Shown here: in pieces, positions 1-10,424 of the stretch
How positions within the stretch are numbered: position 1 is the first letter of the stretch
Layout: each line of letters begins with the position of its first letter
DNA from: DATAFF01 sp036257595
Lineage (GTDB): Bacteria; Pseudomonadota; Alphaproteobacteria; Rhizobiales; Aestuariivirgaceae
Length of the DNA stretch: 46,287 bases
Direction: 5' to 3'
Assembly: GCA_036257595.1 (NCBI GenBank)
Contig: DATAFF010000101.1
Coordinates: forward strand, 1 to 46,287
Notes under the pieces: model-generated
Told to the model about the DNA's origin: nothing
Databases searched by the model: none
Seen by the model: the letters and a program-made list of their open reading frames with translations, nothing else
Position numbers and translations under genes: made by a program

Positions 1-142
1 GGGCGCCAACCGGGTGAGCGGGGTCGTTGGGGTCATACAAATATCCCTTTACGCGGAGGAGCTCATACATCGCCCTGCCAAGCGCGCCCCTGAGTTCACC
101 AGAAACGCCTTTCGGCACCTTTATTGTCAATTTTCCCTGCAT
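1..142 (-). CDS. Partial hypothetical protein, N-terminal 47 residues, runs off the left edge
   Basis: An open frame on the minus strand starts at an ATG at 142 and stays open to the window edge. It begins MQGKLTIKVPKG and continues through an ordinary-looking mix of charged and hydrophobic residues (…LRGALGRAMYELLRVKGY…). An AAGG lies five bases before the ATG, and a GTG two codons upstream is an alternative start. Third-position GC is lower than in the neighbouring carB, so it may be a recently acquired or fast-evolving gene. I do not recognise a family, and only the N-terminus is visible. It is divergent from carB. Confidence 0.4.
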   Translation of the reverse strand, partial: MQGKLTIKVPKGVSGELRGALGRAMYELLRVKGYLYDPNDPAHPVGA

Positions 143-489
143 ATGCACCTTGAGACCGCGCAACTTGCCTAGCTCGGTAGAATGGGTGGAGCCGGAATCA
201 TGGCGCGGAATCGTGCCGACGGTGTTTCCGTAATGTTGAACGCGAGGAGTGGTTGGGCTCTCTCCAGAGGATCTGCTTTCGCTCGACCGGGTTGAACCGG
301 AAGACCGACTGGCGCCAAAAGATCGTTCCATCCACTTCCCCCTGTCGTGAAAAACCTGCGCGGCTGCTGCCCACGACAATTACACCGAAAAATGACCGGG
401 CCAGCTGTGCCGTTCGGCACAATCGCCGCGACTTTTTTCGTGAACCCCCTTTGCCGTCCGGCGGCGGTGGTGTAGGGAACCGGGCGTTT
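143..489. other. Intergenic region upstream of carB
   Basis: About 350 bases separate the truncated minus-strand gene from carB. I see no convincing gene here. The open frame that continues upstream of carB in the same phase has an unlikely composition and no ribosome-binding site. The region presumably holds the divergent promoters and the carB leader, but I cannot identify a -35/-10 pair or a regulatory fold with confidence. Confidence 0.5.
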
Positions 490-3768
<3,279 letters not shown>

Positions 3769-4031
3769 CCTTGCGGCAACCAACGCAACCGAAGGGTGAG
3801 GCTCCCGCGGCCCCTTGAACGCGGCTCGCTACAAGATTACACTTCACCTCACCGGAAGCGCCTCGCTGCCGCCCGCTGGGCTGCTGCGGGGCGCGCGTCC
3901 TTCGGTCGTCAGCCTGTGCCGGCGGCCGCGGGACTAGGGGTCCGGCTTCCGGAAGTGTTGGAAGAAGTTGCCGGCGCAGCCTGCCTGCGGCGTTGGCAAA
4001 GTGAACTGTGGCGATCGATTGAAGGACCGTG

Positions 4032-4532
4032 ATGGACAAGGTGCCGATGACCGCGGCGGGCTATGCCGCGATGATGGACGAGATCAAGCATCTGAAGACG
4101 GTGGAGCGGCCGAACATCATCAAGCAGATCGAGGAGGCCCGCCAACATGGCGATCTGTCGGAAAATGCCGAATACCATGCCGCCAAGGAGCGGCAGGGCT
4201 GGATCGAGGCGAGCATTCTCGATCTCGAGGACAAGCTGTCGCGCGCCGATGTGATCGACATCTCCAAGCTGTCTGGCAAGTCGGTGAAGTTCGGCGCCAC
4301 CGTCACGGTGGTCGACGAGGACACCGATGATGAGGCCGAGTACCAGATCGTCGGCGAATTCGAGGCGGATGTGAAATCGGGCAAGATCTCCATCACCTCG
4401 CCCATTGCCCGCGCCTTGATCGGCAAGGAGGCGGGCGAATTCGTCGAGGTGATGACGCCGGGCGGCGGCAAGAGCTACGAGATCGTCCGCGTCCGTTTCG
4501 ACCGGGGCCAGTCGCGTCAGCCGCGCGCCTGA
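4032..4532 (+). CDS. greA: Transcription elongation factor GreA
   Basis: GreA rescues backtracked RNA polymerase by stimulating cleavage of the nascent RNA in the active site. The 166-residue protein has the expected two parts. The N-terminal coiled coil (roughly residues 10-75) contains HGDLSENAEYHAAKERQ, with the acidic tip residues that enter the polymerase secondary channel. The C-terminal FKBP-like domain includes the typical SPIARALIGKEAGE and ends EIVRVRF. The ATG at 4032 has GAAGGA five bases upstream; a GTG immediately before it is a less likely start. It follows carB by about 260 bases and ends at a hairpin shared with the convergent exporter gene. Confidence 0.96.
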   Translation: MDKVPMTAAGYAAMMDEIKHLKTVERPNIIKQIEEARQHGDLSENAEYHAAKERQGWIEASILDLEDKLSRADVIDISKLSGKSVKFGATVTVVDEDTDDEAEYQIVGEFEADVKSGKISITSPIARALIGKEAGEFVEVMTPGGGKSYEIVRVRFDRGQSRQPRA

Positions 4533-4536
4533 GCGT

Positions 4537-4565
4537 TAGAGCCTGTCTAAGCACAACAGGCTCTA
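4537..4565. terminator. Hairpin between convergent greA and AI-2E exporter gene
   Basis: A perfect 10-bp inverted repeat, TAGAGCCTGT and ACAGGCTCTA, encloses a 9-base loop just after the greA stop. The right arm contains the stop codon of the minus-strand gene, so the structure could end transcripts from both sides. There is no T-run, so termination efficiency is uncertain. Confidence 0.55.
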
Positions 4566-5633
4566 GCGCGGCCGCTCCAGCACATCCTCGACATAGAGCC
4601 TGAGGACGAGGATCCGGATCGTCGCGGTGAGCGGCGCCGCCAGCGCCACCCCGGCCGGGCCGAACAGCGTGCCGGCCAGCATGAGTCCGACCAGCAGCAG
4701 GAGCGGCGGGATGTCCGACGCTCGCCGCTGGACGACGGGCGAGAAGATGTTGTTCTCGACTTGCTGGATCAGCGTGAAGCCGCCGAGCGCGAGCGCCAGC
4801 GTCGTGTTGCTCATCGTCATGGCGACCAGCGCGATCGGCACCGCGGTGATGACCGGTCCGGCATAGGGGACGAAATTCATCAGGCCGGCGAACACCCCGA
4901 GGACCAGCGCGCTCGGCAACCCGAGCCACAGCAGCAGCAGCGTGGTCAGCACCCCGATGAACAGCATCGACAGCATCTGGCCGACGAGCCAGCCATGCAG
5001 CATCTTCGCCACCTCGTCCAGCACCTCGCCGACCCGCGCCCGCCTCCCGGGCGAAACCAGCAGCAGCGCACCCCGGCGATAGAGTTCCGGATTGGCTGCG
5101 GCAAAGGCGCCGATAAAGATGATGAGCGCGATATTGCCGAGAACGCCGAAGGTGGTGGCGAACCATGAGCTGGCGCTGCTGACCAGGGTGCGCGGATCAG
5201 GAAGCAGGCTGCGCAGGATGCTGAAGCCGCTCTGATCGGGACCGGTCGGCGCCGTCACCCCGGCCTTGGCAAGCTCGTCGGCAATCGCATTGATCTGCCT
5301 CTCGACGGTATCGATCAGCACGTCGGCCTGTTCCACCAGCTTGTAGCCGCCCCACAACAGGCCGCCGCCGAGCGCCAAAGCAAGGATCAGGCAGGTGAGG
5401 GTCAATGCCAGCCAGCGCGACACCGGCAGGAAGCGCTCGACGAGGCCCGCCGCGCTGTCGAGGACGACCGCCACCAGCATCCCGGCGAAGATCAGGAGCA
5501 GGGTCCCCGACGCGTACCAGGCGAGCGCGAGAAGAGCGGCGATCGCAATGCCGACCGCCCAGACGCGTCCTGCCGCCCCGACCAGGTTGGGCCATGAGAC
5601 GGCGCTGCGGCTGGCTGGCTCGTTCTGGTTCAA
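4563..5633 (-). CDS. AI-2E family transporter (PerM/TqsA-like membrane protein)
   Basis: This is a 356-residue multi-pass inner-membrane protein of the AI-2E exporter superfamily, whose members export small molecules, including the quorum signal AI-2, or exchange ions. Typical features are two N-terminal membrane segments (residues about 25-55 and 65-95), a long amphipathic soluble stretch with VEQADVLIDTVERQ, and the conserved C-terminal block GVFAGLMNFVPYAGPVI followed by the last helices. The best start is a TTG at 5633 that overlaps the TGA of the upstream lrp gene, because the homologous region begins here and no better start exists inside. This implies translational coupling with the regulator. 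The substrate cannot be told from sequence. Confidence 0.85.
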   Translation of the reverse strand: MNQNEPASRSAVSWPNLVGAAGRVWAVGIAIAALLALAWYASGTLLLIFAGMLVAVVLDSAAGLVERFLPVSRWLALTLTCLILALALGGGLLWGGYKLVEQADVLIDTVERQINAIADELAKAGVTAPTGPDQSGFSILRSLLPDPRTLVSSASSWFATTFGVLGNIALIIFIGAFAAANPELYRRGALLLVSPGRRARVGEVLDEVAKMLHGWLVGQMLSMLFIGVLTTLLLLWLGLPSALVLGVFAGLMNFVPYAGPVITAVPIALVAMTMSNTTLALALGGFTLIQQVENNIFSPVVQRRASDIPPLLLLVGLMLAGTLFGPAGVALAAPLTATIRILVLRLYVEDVLERPR

Positions 5634-6178
5634 TGCTCTGCGAGCGGTACGCGCGGTTCGAATTTCACGGTCTTCAGGGTCAGCATGGTCCTGACGCTCT
5701 GAACGTTCGGTGCTGCGGTAAGTTCGGAGATGACGAAATGCTGGGCAGCCTCGAGATCGGGCGCCACGCAAGCGAGAAGATAGTCGGCATCGCCGGAGAG
5801 CGCATAGCACTCCCTGACCAGCGTCCAGCGCCGGACCTGCTGCTCGAAAGCCCTGAGCTCGCTTTCCGCCTGGCTGGCAAGCCCGACCAGGGCGAACAGC
5901 ACGACTCCATAACCGAGTTGTGCCGCATCGAGCATGGCCCGGTAGCCCTGGATCAGCCCTGCCTCCTCCAGCGTCCGCACCCGCCGGAGGCAAGGCGCCG
6001 GCGACAGCCCCGCCCGCCGCGCCAGCTCGACATTGGTGATTCGCCCATCGGACTGGAGGTGCCGGAGGATTTTCAGATCGGTCCGATCTAGTCTCAATGG
6101 GGGCTTTATGCCGCGCTCTTTCTTATCGTTCATCGGGGGCGGCGCCATGCGACCAGTCGTGTTATCCACCGCGGCCAT
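5630..6178 (-). CDS. Lrp/AsnC family transcriptional regulator
   Basis: This is a 182-residue regulator of the feast/famine family, which senses amino acids and binds DNA as an oligomer. Residues 29-75 form the AsnC-type helix-turn-helix (LDRTDLKILRHLQ, then VELARRAGLSPAPCLRRVR). The C-terminal ligand-binding domain carries the ALSGDADYLL signature. The ATG at 6178 is preceded by AAGGG at good spacing; the more internal ATG codons have none. It is divergent from trxB, 88 bases away, so it may control trxB, itself, and the exporter gene coupled to its end. Confidence 0.93.
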   Translation of the reverse strand: MAAVDNTTGRMAPPPMNDKKERGIKPPLRLDRTDLKILRHLQSDGRITNVELARRAGLSPAPCLRRVRTLEEAGLIQGYRAMLDAAQLGYGVVLFALVGLASQAESELRAFEQQVRRWTLVRECYALSGDADYLLACVAPDLEAAQHFVISELTAAPNVQSVRTMLTLKTVKFEPRVPLAEH

Positions 6179-6266
6179 GCTTACCCTTGCCAGGGACGGC
6201 TTGCAAGCTATGCTCGGAGCACATACCTAGGCTGTTCACACCCCTTTTCGGAAACCGGAGGCCGGC

Positions 6267-7229
6267 ATGACTCCCCGACACAGTCGTGTTCTGATCCTGG
6301 GTTCGGGTCCCGCAGGTTACACTGCCGCGATTTATGCGGCCCGCGCCATGCTGGCGCCGGTGCTGATCCAGGGGATCCAGCCGGGCGGCCAGCTCACCAT
6401 CACGACCGATGTCGAGAACTATCCGGGCTTTGCCGACGTCATTCAGGGCCCCTGGTTGATGGAGCAGATGCAACTTCAGGCTGAGCATATGGGGGCGGTG
6501 ATCGTCAGCGACCACATCATCCGCGCCGATCTGAAGTCGCGCCCGTTCCGGCTGGAGGGCGATTCGGGCGTGGTCTACACCGCCGACGCCCTGGTCATCG
6601 CCACCGGTGCCCAGGCCCGCTGGCTGGGCCTCGACAGCGAGCAGCGTTTCAAGGGTTATGGCGTCTCGGCCTGCGCCACCTGCGACGGCTTCTTCTTCCG
6701 CGGCAAAAACGTGCTGGTCGTCGGCGGAGGCAATACTGCCGTTGAGGAAGCTTTGTTCCTCACCAATTTCGCCAACAGTGTCACCGTCATTCACCGCCGC
6801 GATTCTTTCCGGGCGGAAAAGATCCTCCAGAACCGGTTGTTCGCCAATCCGAAGGTGAAAGTCTTGTGGAATAGTGTGCTTGAAGAGGTTATTGGTTCGG
6901 ACAATCCCAAGTTGGTAACGGGAGCTCGGATCAAAAATGTAAAAACCGAAGAAGAAGAGCTGTTGCCGATAGACGGAATCTTTGTGGCAATTGGACATAG
7001 TCCGGCGACAGAATTGTTTGTCGGTCAATTGCCGATGAAACAGGGGAACTACTTGATAACGGCGCCTAACTCTACAGCAACGCCAGTTCCTGGCGTCTTT
7101 GCCGCTGGCGATGTTGCCGACGACGTCTTCCGTCAGGCGGTCACCGCCGCCGGCCTGGGGTGCATGGCTGCGATCGAGGCCGAGCGCTGGCTGGCGCATC
7201 ACGGCTCATTGAGCGAAGCCGCCGAGTGA
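6267..7229 (+). CDS. trxB: Thioredoxin-disulfide reductase
   Basis: TrxB is a flavoenzyme that passes electrons from NADPH to thioredoxin, keeping cytoplasmic thiols reduced. The 320-residue product has the FAD-binding GSGPAG motif at 12-17, the redox pair C136-A-T-C139, the NADPH-binding GGGNTAVEEA motif, and the C-terminal FAD motif GVFAAGDV. GGAGG lies five bases before the ATG. The gene is divergent from lrp, and lysR follows it closely. Oddly, base composition falls from the local level of about 65% GC to 43-48% between about 6840 and 7080 and then recovers, with no break in the reading frame. Confidence 0.97.
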   Translation: MTPRHSRVLILGSGPAGYTAAIYAARAMLAPVLIQGIQPGGQLTITTDVENYPGFADVIQGPWLMEQMQLQAEHMGAVIVSDHIIRADLKSRPFRLEGDSGVVYTADALVIATGAQARWLGLDSEQRFKGYGVSACATCDGFFFRGKNVLVVGGGNTAVEEALFLTNFANSVTVIHRRDSFRAEKILQNRLFANPKVKVLWNSVLEEVIGSDNPKLVTGARIKNVKTEEEELLPIDGIFVAIGHSPATELFVGQLPMKQGNYLITAPNSTATPVPGVFAAGDVADDVFRQAVTAAGLGCMAAIEAERWLAHHGSLSEAAE

Positions 7230-7255
7230 ATCTTGCGAAGGACGGTGTAGGACGG

Positions 7256-8143
7256 ATGGACTGGGACAAGCTCAGAATCTTTCACACGGTGGCCGATGCC
7301 GGCAGCTTCACCCATGCCGGCCACGATCTCGGTCTGTCCCAGTCGGCGGTCAGCCGCCAGATCAGCGCGCTCGAGCAGGACCTCAAGGTGCCGCTGTTCC
7401 ATCGCCATGCCCGCGGCCTCATACTGACCGAGCAGGGGGAGGTCCTCTACCGCACCGCCCATGATGTCTTCGCCAAGCTCGCCGCCACCCGCACCAGGCT
7501 GGCCGATTCCAAGGACAAGCCCACCGGCGAGCTCAGGGTGACGACCACGGTCGGGCTCGGCTCGGTCTGGCTGACGCCGCGGATCTCGGAGTTCCTCGAG
7601 CTTTATCCCCAGGTCTCGGTCACCATGCTGCTCGACGATCGCGAGCTCGATCTCGCCATGCGCGAGGCCGATGTCGCCATCAGGCTCCGCCGTCCGACCC
7701 AACCCGACCTGATCCAGCGCAAGCTTTTCACGGTCCACTATCACACCTACGCCTCGCCCGACTATTTGCGCCGGCGCGGCACCCCGAAGACGCTCGAGGA
7801 TCTCGAGAACCATTCGATCCTCTCCTTTGGCGTGTCGCCGCCCTATCTGTCGGATGTCAATCTCCTGGAAACCGCCGGCCGGCGCGAGGGCTCGCCGCGC
7901 CGCTCGGTGCTCAGGGTCAATAATGTCTACGGGCTCTACAAGGCGGTCGAGGCCCATATCGGCATCGCCACGCTGCCCGACTATCTGGTGGAGCGCGACT
8001 CCGGCCTGGTGCAGATCGATCTGCCGCTCGAGACGCCGGCCTTCGACACCTATTTCGTCTATCCCGAGGAGCTCAAGGAATCGAAGCGCGTCGCCGTCTT
8101 CCGCGATTTCATCGTCGCCAAGGCCAAGGAGTGGAAGTTCTAG
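7256..8143 (+). CDS. LysR family transcriptional regulator
   Basis: This is a 295-residue LysR-type regulator. The winged helix-turn-helix covers residues 1-60 (MDWDKLRIFHTVADAGSF, then LSQSAVSRQISALEQDL). The effector-binding domain runs from about residue 90 (GELRVTTTVGLG) to the end. The ATG at 7256 gives the N-terminus usual for this alphaproteobacterial subgroup and has AGGA just upstream. A GTG at 7226 that overlaps the trxB stop would add ten residues. Its position right after trxB suggests co-transcription. Target genes and effector are unknown. Confidence 0.93.
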   Translation: MDWDKLRIFHTVADAGSFTHAGHDLGLSQSAVSRQISALEQDLKVPLFHRHARGLILTEQGEVLYRTAHDVFAKLAATRTRLADSKDKPTGELRVTTTVGLGSVWLTPRISEFLELYPQVSVTMLLDDRELDLAMREADVAIRLRRPTQPDLIQRKLFTVHYHTYASPDYLRRRGTPKTLEDLENHSILSFGVSPPYLSDVNLLETAGRREGSPRRSVLRVNNVYGLYKAVEAHIGIATLPDYLVERDSGLVQIDLPLETPAFDTYFVYPEELKESKRVAVFRDFIVAKAKEWKF

Positions 8144-8148
8144 GTGAT

Positions 8149-8222
8149 AGCGAATAGCGAATAGCGAATAACGAATAGTTGGGACCGAGCACTGCCCAAC
8201 TATTCGCTATTCGCTATTCGCT
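8149..8222. repeat. Heptad-repeat hairpin (AGCGAAT units) between lysR and msrP
   Basis: The left arm (8149-8183) is built of tandem seven-base units AGCGAAT with one variant (AACGAAT) and ends in AGTTGGG. The right arm (8195-8222) is its near-perfect reverse complement, with TATTCGC units. The two arms can form a stem of about 28 bp with a single mismatch and an 11-base loop. The array starts six bases after the lysR stop and touches the last base of the msrP stop, so it probably acts as a two-way terminator. Related arrays occur at 33898-33972 and 44754-44802. Confidence 0.85.
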
Positions 8223-9196
8223 TACATCCACAGCTTCTCGCCATCGAGCCCGCTATAGAGGCTCGCCACCTGGGCGCCATAGCCATTGTAGAGCTGCGTC
8301 GGGATCCGCTCGTCGGTTCCGAGCACCCGCTCGGTGGCCTGGCTCCACCGCGGATGCGGCACTTGCGGATTCACATTCGCCCAGAAGCCGTACTCGCTGC
8401 CCTGCAGCTGCTCCCAGAATCCGACCGGCCGCTCCTTGACGAAGGACACCTTGACGATCGACTTGATCGACTTGAAGCCGTATTTCCACGGCAGATGCAG
8501 CCGGATCGGCGCCCCCATCGATTTGGCGACCGGCTTGCCATAGGCGCCCGTGACCATGAAGGCGAGGTCGTTCGCCGCTTCCGCCATGGTGACCCCCTCG
8601 ACATAGGGCCACGGCATGCTTCCCCCAAGGAACGACGGCTGCTGCCCGGGCGCCATCTCCGGATTGAGGAAGGTCTCCATCCGCACATATTTCGCCGACG
8701 ACAGGGGCTTCGCCAGCGCCACCAGATCCTTCAGCGGAAACCCGGTCCACGGCACCACCATCGACCACGCCTCGACGCAGCGATGGCGATAGACGCGCTC
8801 CTCTAGCTTCACCTTCGCCAGGAGATCGTCGAAGCCGATGGTGAAGGGCTTCTCCACCGCGCCATCGATTGCAATGTCCCACGGCCGCGTCTTCAGCTGC
8901 TCGGCCAGCTCGAAGATCCGCTTGTTGGTCGAGAATTCGTAGAAATTGTTGTAGGTCGTGTTGAGCGCTTCCGGCGTCACCGGCCGTCCGGCATCGGCAT
9001 AGGCCGGATTGCGCGGCGCGGGGTAAGGCGACGATCCTGTCGCGCTTGCCGCGACAGCAGGGCGCAGGCGCCCGAGACCGGCGCCGAGCCCGAGGAAGCC
9101 GGCACCGGCCAGCAATTGGCGGCGGTTCAGAAATATCGGCTCGGGCGTGACCAGCCTGTCCGCCAGCGCCCACTCACATTTCCGGATGATATGCAT
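8222..9196 (-). CDS. msrP: Protein-methionine-sulfoxide reductase catalytic subunit MsrP
   Basis: MsrP is a periplasmic molybdopterin enzyme that repairs oxidised methionines in envelope proteins. The 324-residue product starts with a twin-arginine signal (NRRQLLAGAGF, arginines 25-26), followed by the sulfite-oxidase-fold domain. Cys140 in YRHRCVEAW is the expected molybdenum ligand, and GSMPWPYVEG and LHLPWKYGFKSIKSI are family blocks. The usual electron-donor gene msrQ (a haem membrane protein) normally follows msrP; here the next gene is the convergent lysR, so none is adjacent. The ATG at 9196 gives the normal N-terminal length. It is divergent from the M48 peptidase gene. Confidence 0.93.
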   Translation of the reverse strand: MHIIRKCEWALADRLVTPEPIFLNRRQLLAGAGFLGLGAGLGRLRPAVAASATGSSPYPAPRNPAYADAGRPVTPEALNTTYNNFYEFSTNKRIFELAEQLKTRPWDIAIDGAVEKPFTIGFDDLLAKVKLEERVYRHRCVEAWSMVVPWTGFPLKDLVALAKPLSSAKYVRMETFLNPEMAPGQQPSFLGGSMPWPYVEGVTMAEAANDLAFMVTGAYGKPVAKSMGAPIRLHLPWKYGFKSIKSIVKVSFVKERPVGFWEQLQGSEYGFWANVNPQVPHPRWSQATERVLGTDERIPTQLYNGYGAQVASLYSGLDGEKLWM

Positions 9197-9350
9197 GGGG
9201 CGTTCTATGGCGCTCCTCTGTCGGGAGCGCCAGTCACGACTGTGCGAGCCTTTGCTTCAAGCGGGTCGCCTGCTCGATCGCTGCCGGCCGGTCAATATGG
9301 CGGCGCTAGCGTGGCGCCGCTCCCGAGGTTGAAGGCAAATATACGACAAA

Positions 9351-9367
9351 TTGGCAACTCTCTTGCA
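9351..9367 (+). promoter_or_regulatory. Candidate sigma-54 (-24/-12) promoter upstream of the M48 peptidase
   Basis: TTGGCAACTCTCTTGCA matches the RpoN consensus at the -24 GG and -12 GC with exactly ten bases between them, and also keeps the flanking TTGGCA and TTGCA. It points toward the peptidase gene, about 125 bases downstream. I could not identify an enhancer-binding site, and a chance match cannot be excluded. Confidence 0.4.
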
Positions 9368-9491
9368 ATTCTTTCCCACTAAAGGAGTGCGAAAAGTGGT
9401 ATTACGCCTTGCGGCGCAAAACTGAAGCCGCTTAACATGACGCCGGGATGGCGGCAGAGAAGACGAGACCAGGCGCGGGCCTGGCGGGGAC

Positions 9492-10415
9492 ATGCAACTC
9501 GTTGTGATACGGCGCAGTGCCATTGTGGCAATGCTCTGCATTCTGACGGTTGGTTGTCAGGATGCCGGGCTGCTCAATCGGCTTGATGGAGAGGTACCGG
9601 CGGCATCCGCGGCCACCGGCCTCGGCGCCGTCAACGTCGTCGAGGGACCGACTGAGCCCGGCAAGGCCTTCGACTATTCGTTGGACAACCAGATCAGGGT
9701 CGGCACCGAGCTTGCCAAGGAGGCGCTGGCCCGCTCGAAACGCAGCCGCAGCCGCGCCATGGAGGCCTATCTCACCCGCATGGTCCGCCGCCTCGCTGCC
9801 GCCGATCCGCGTGCGCCGCGCTTCATCTACCGCGTCTATCTGATCGACAGTCCCAATCCCAACGCCTTCACTTCGGGCGGCGGCCATATTTTCGTGACCA
9901 CCGGTCTGGTGGCGCGGCTTCGCACCGAGGCGCAGATGGCGATGGTGCTCGCTCATGAGCTGGCCCACAACACCCAGGCCCATGTCGTGAAGGGCCGCAG
10001 CGGCCGCGCCATCAGCCGTCGGGTGGTGGCATTCGGCAAGCGCGTGTTCGAGCAGGATATGGGCGTGCCCTGGCTGAGCCACGGGCTGACGTCGCTTGCC
10101 AGGACCAGCTTCAACTCTTACACGCGAGCGCAGGAGGAGGAGGCTGACCGGATCGGGCTCGAGACTATGATCATGGCCGGTTATGATCCGCGCGAGGCAC
10201 CGCGCAGCTTCTCGGCGCTGCTCGAGATCAACGCACAGAAACGGTCCATCTTCGCCATTTTCGATGGCTATCCGGCCGGTTTGAAGCGCGCCGAGAACGT
10301 CAATGCCGTGGTCTATGCCCGCTTTCGCAATGTCGATCTGAGCGCTGCGGTCCGCAGCACTCCCACCTATGACAAGCAGGCCGCACCCTTCTGGGCAACC
10401 GCGCCGAAACCCTGA
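9492..10415 (+). CDS. M48 family metalloprotease, lipoprotein
   Basis: This is a 307-residue zinc protease predicted to be anchored in the envelope by lipid. The N-terminus is a lipoprotein signal ending in LTVGC, with the modified Cys at residue 22. The zinc site is HELAH at 155-159, with the third ligand expected in the EEEADRIG motif near residue 215. These features fit the BepA/LoiP-like M48 group, which trims or assembles outer-membrane proteins. The start gives the signal peptide directly. The gene is divergent from msrP and ends nine bases from the convergent ADP-ribosyltransferase gene. A sigma-54-like site lies upstream. Confidence 0.92.
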   Translation: MQLVVIRRSAIVAMLCILTVGCQDAGLLNRLDGEVPAASAATGLGAVNVVEGPTEPGKAFDYSLDNQIRVGTELAKEALARSKRSRSRAMEAYLTRMVRRLAAADPRAPRFIYRVYLIDSPNPNAFTSGGGHIFVTTGLVARLRTEAQMAMVLAHELAHNTQAHVVKGRSGRAISRRVVAFGKRVFEQDMGVPWLSHGLTSLARTSFNSYTRAQEEEADRIGLETMIMAGYDPREAPRSFSALLEINAQKRSIFAIFDGYPAGLKRAENVNAVVYARFRNVDLSAAVRSTPTYDKQAAPFWATAPKP

Positions 10416-10424
10416 GCCACCGCC

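Noticed and set aside
253..489. In-phase upstream extension of carB by 79 codons
   Set aside because: Composition is unlike a protein N-terminus, and the ATG at 490 has a ribosome-binding site and matches the usual CarB start.
3796..4032. Small plus-strand frame between carB and greA
   Set aside because: No ribosome-binding site, Arg/Ala-rich translation, and it runs into the greA start.
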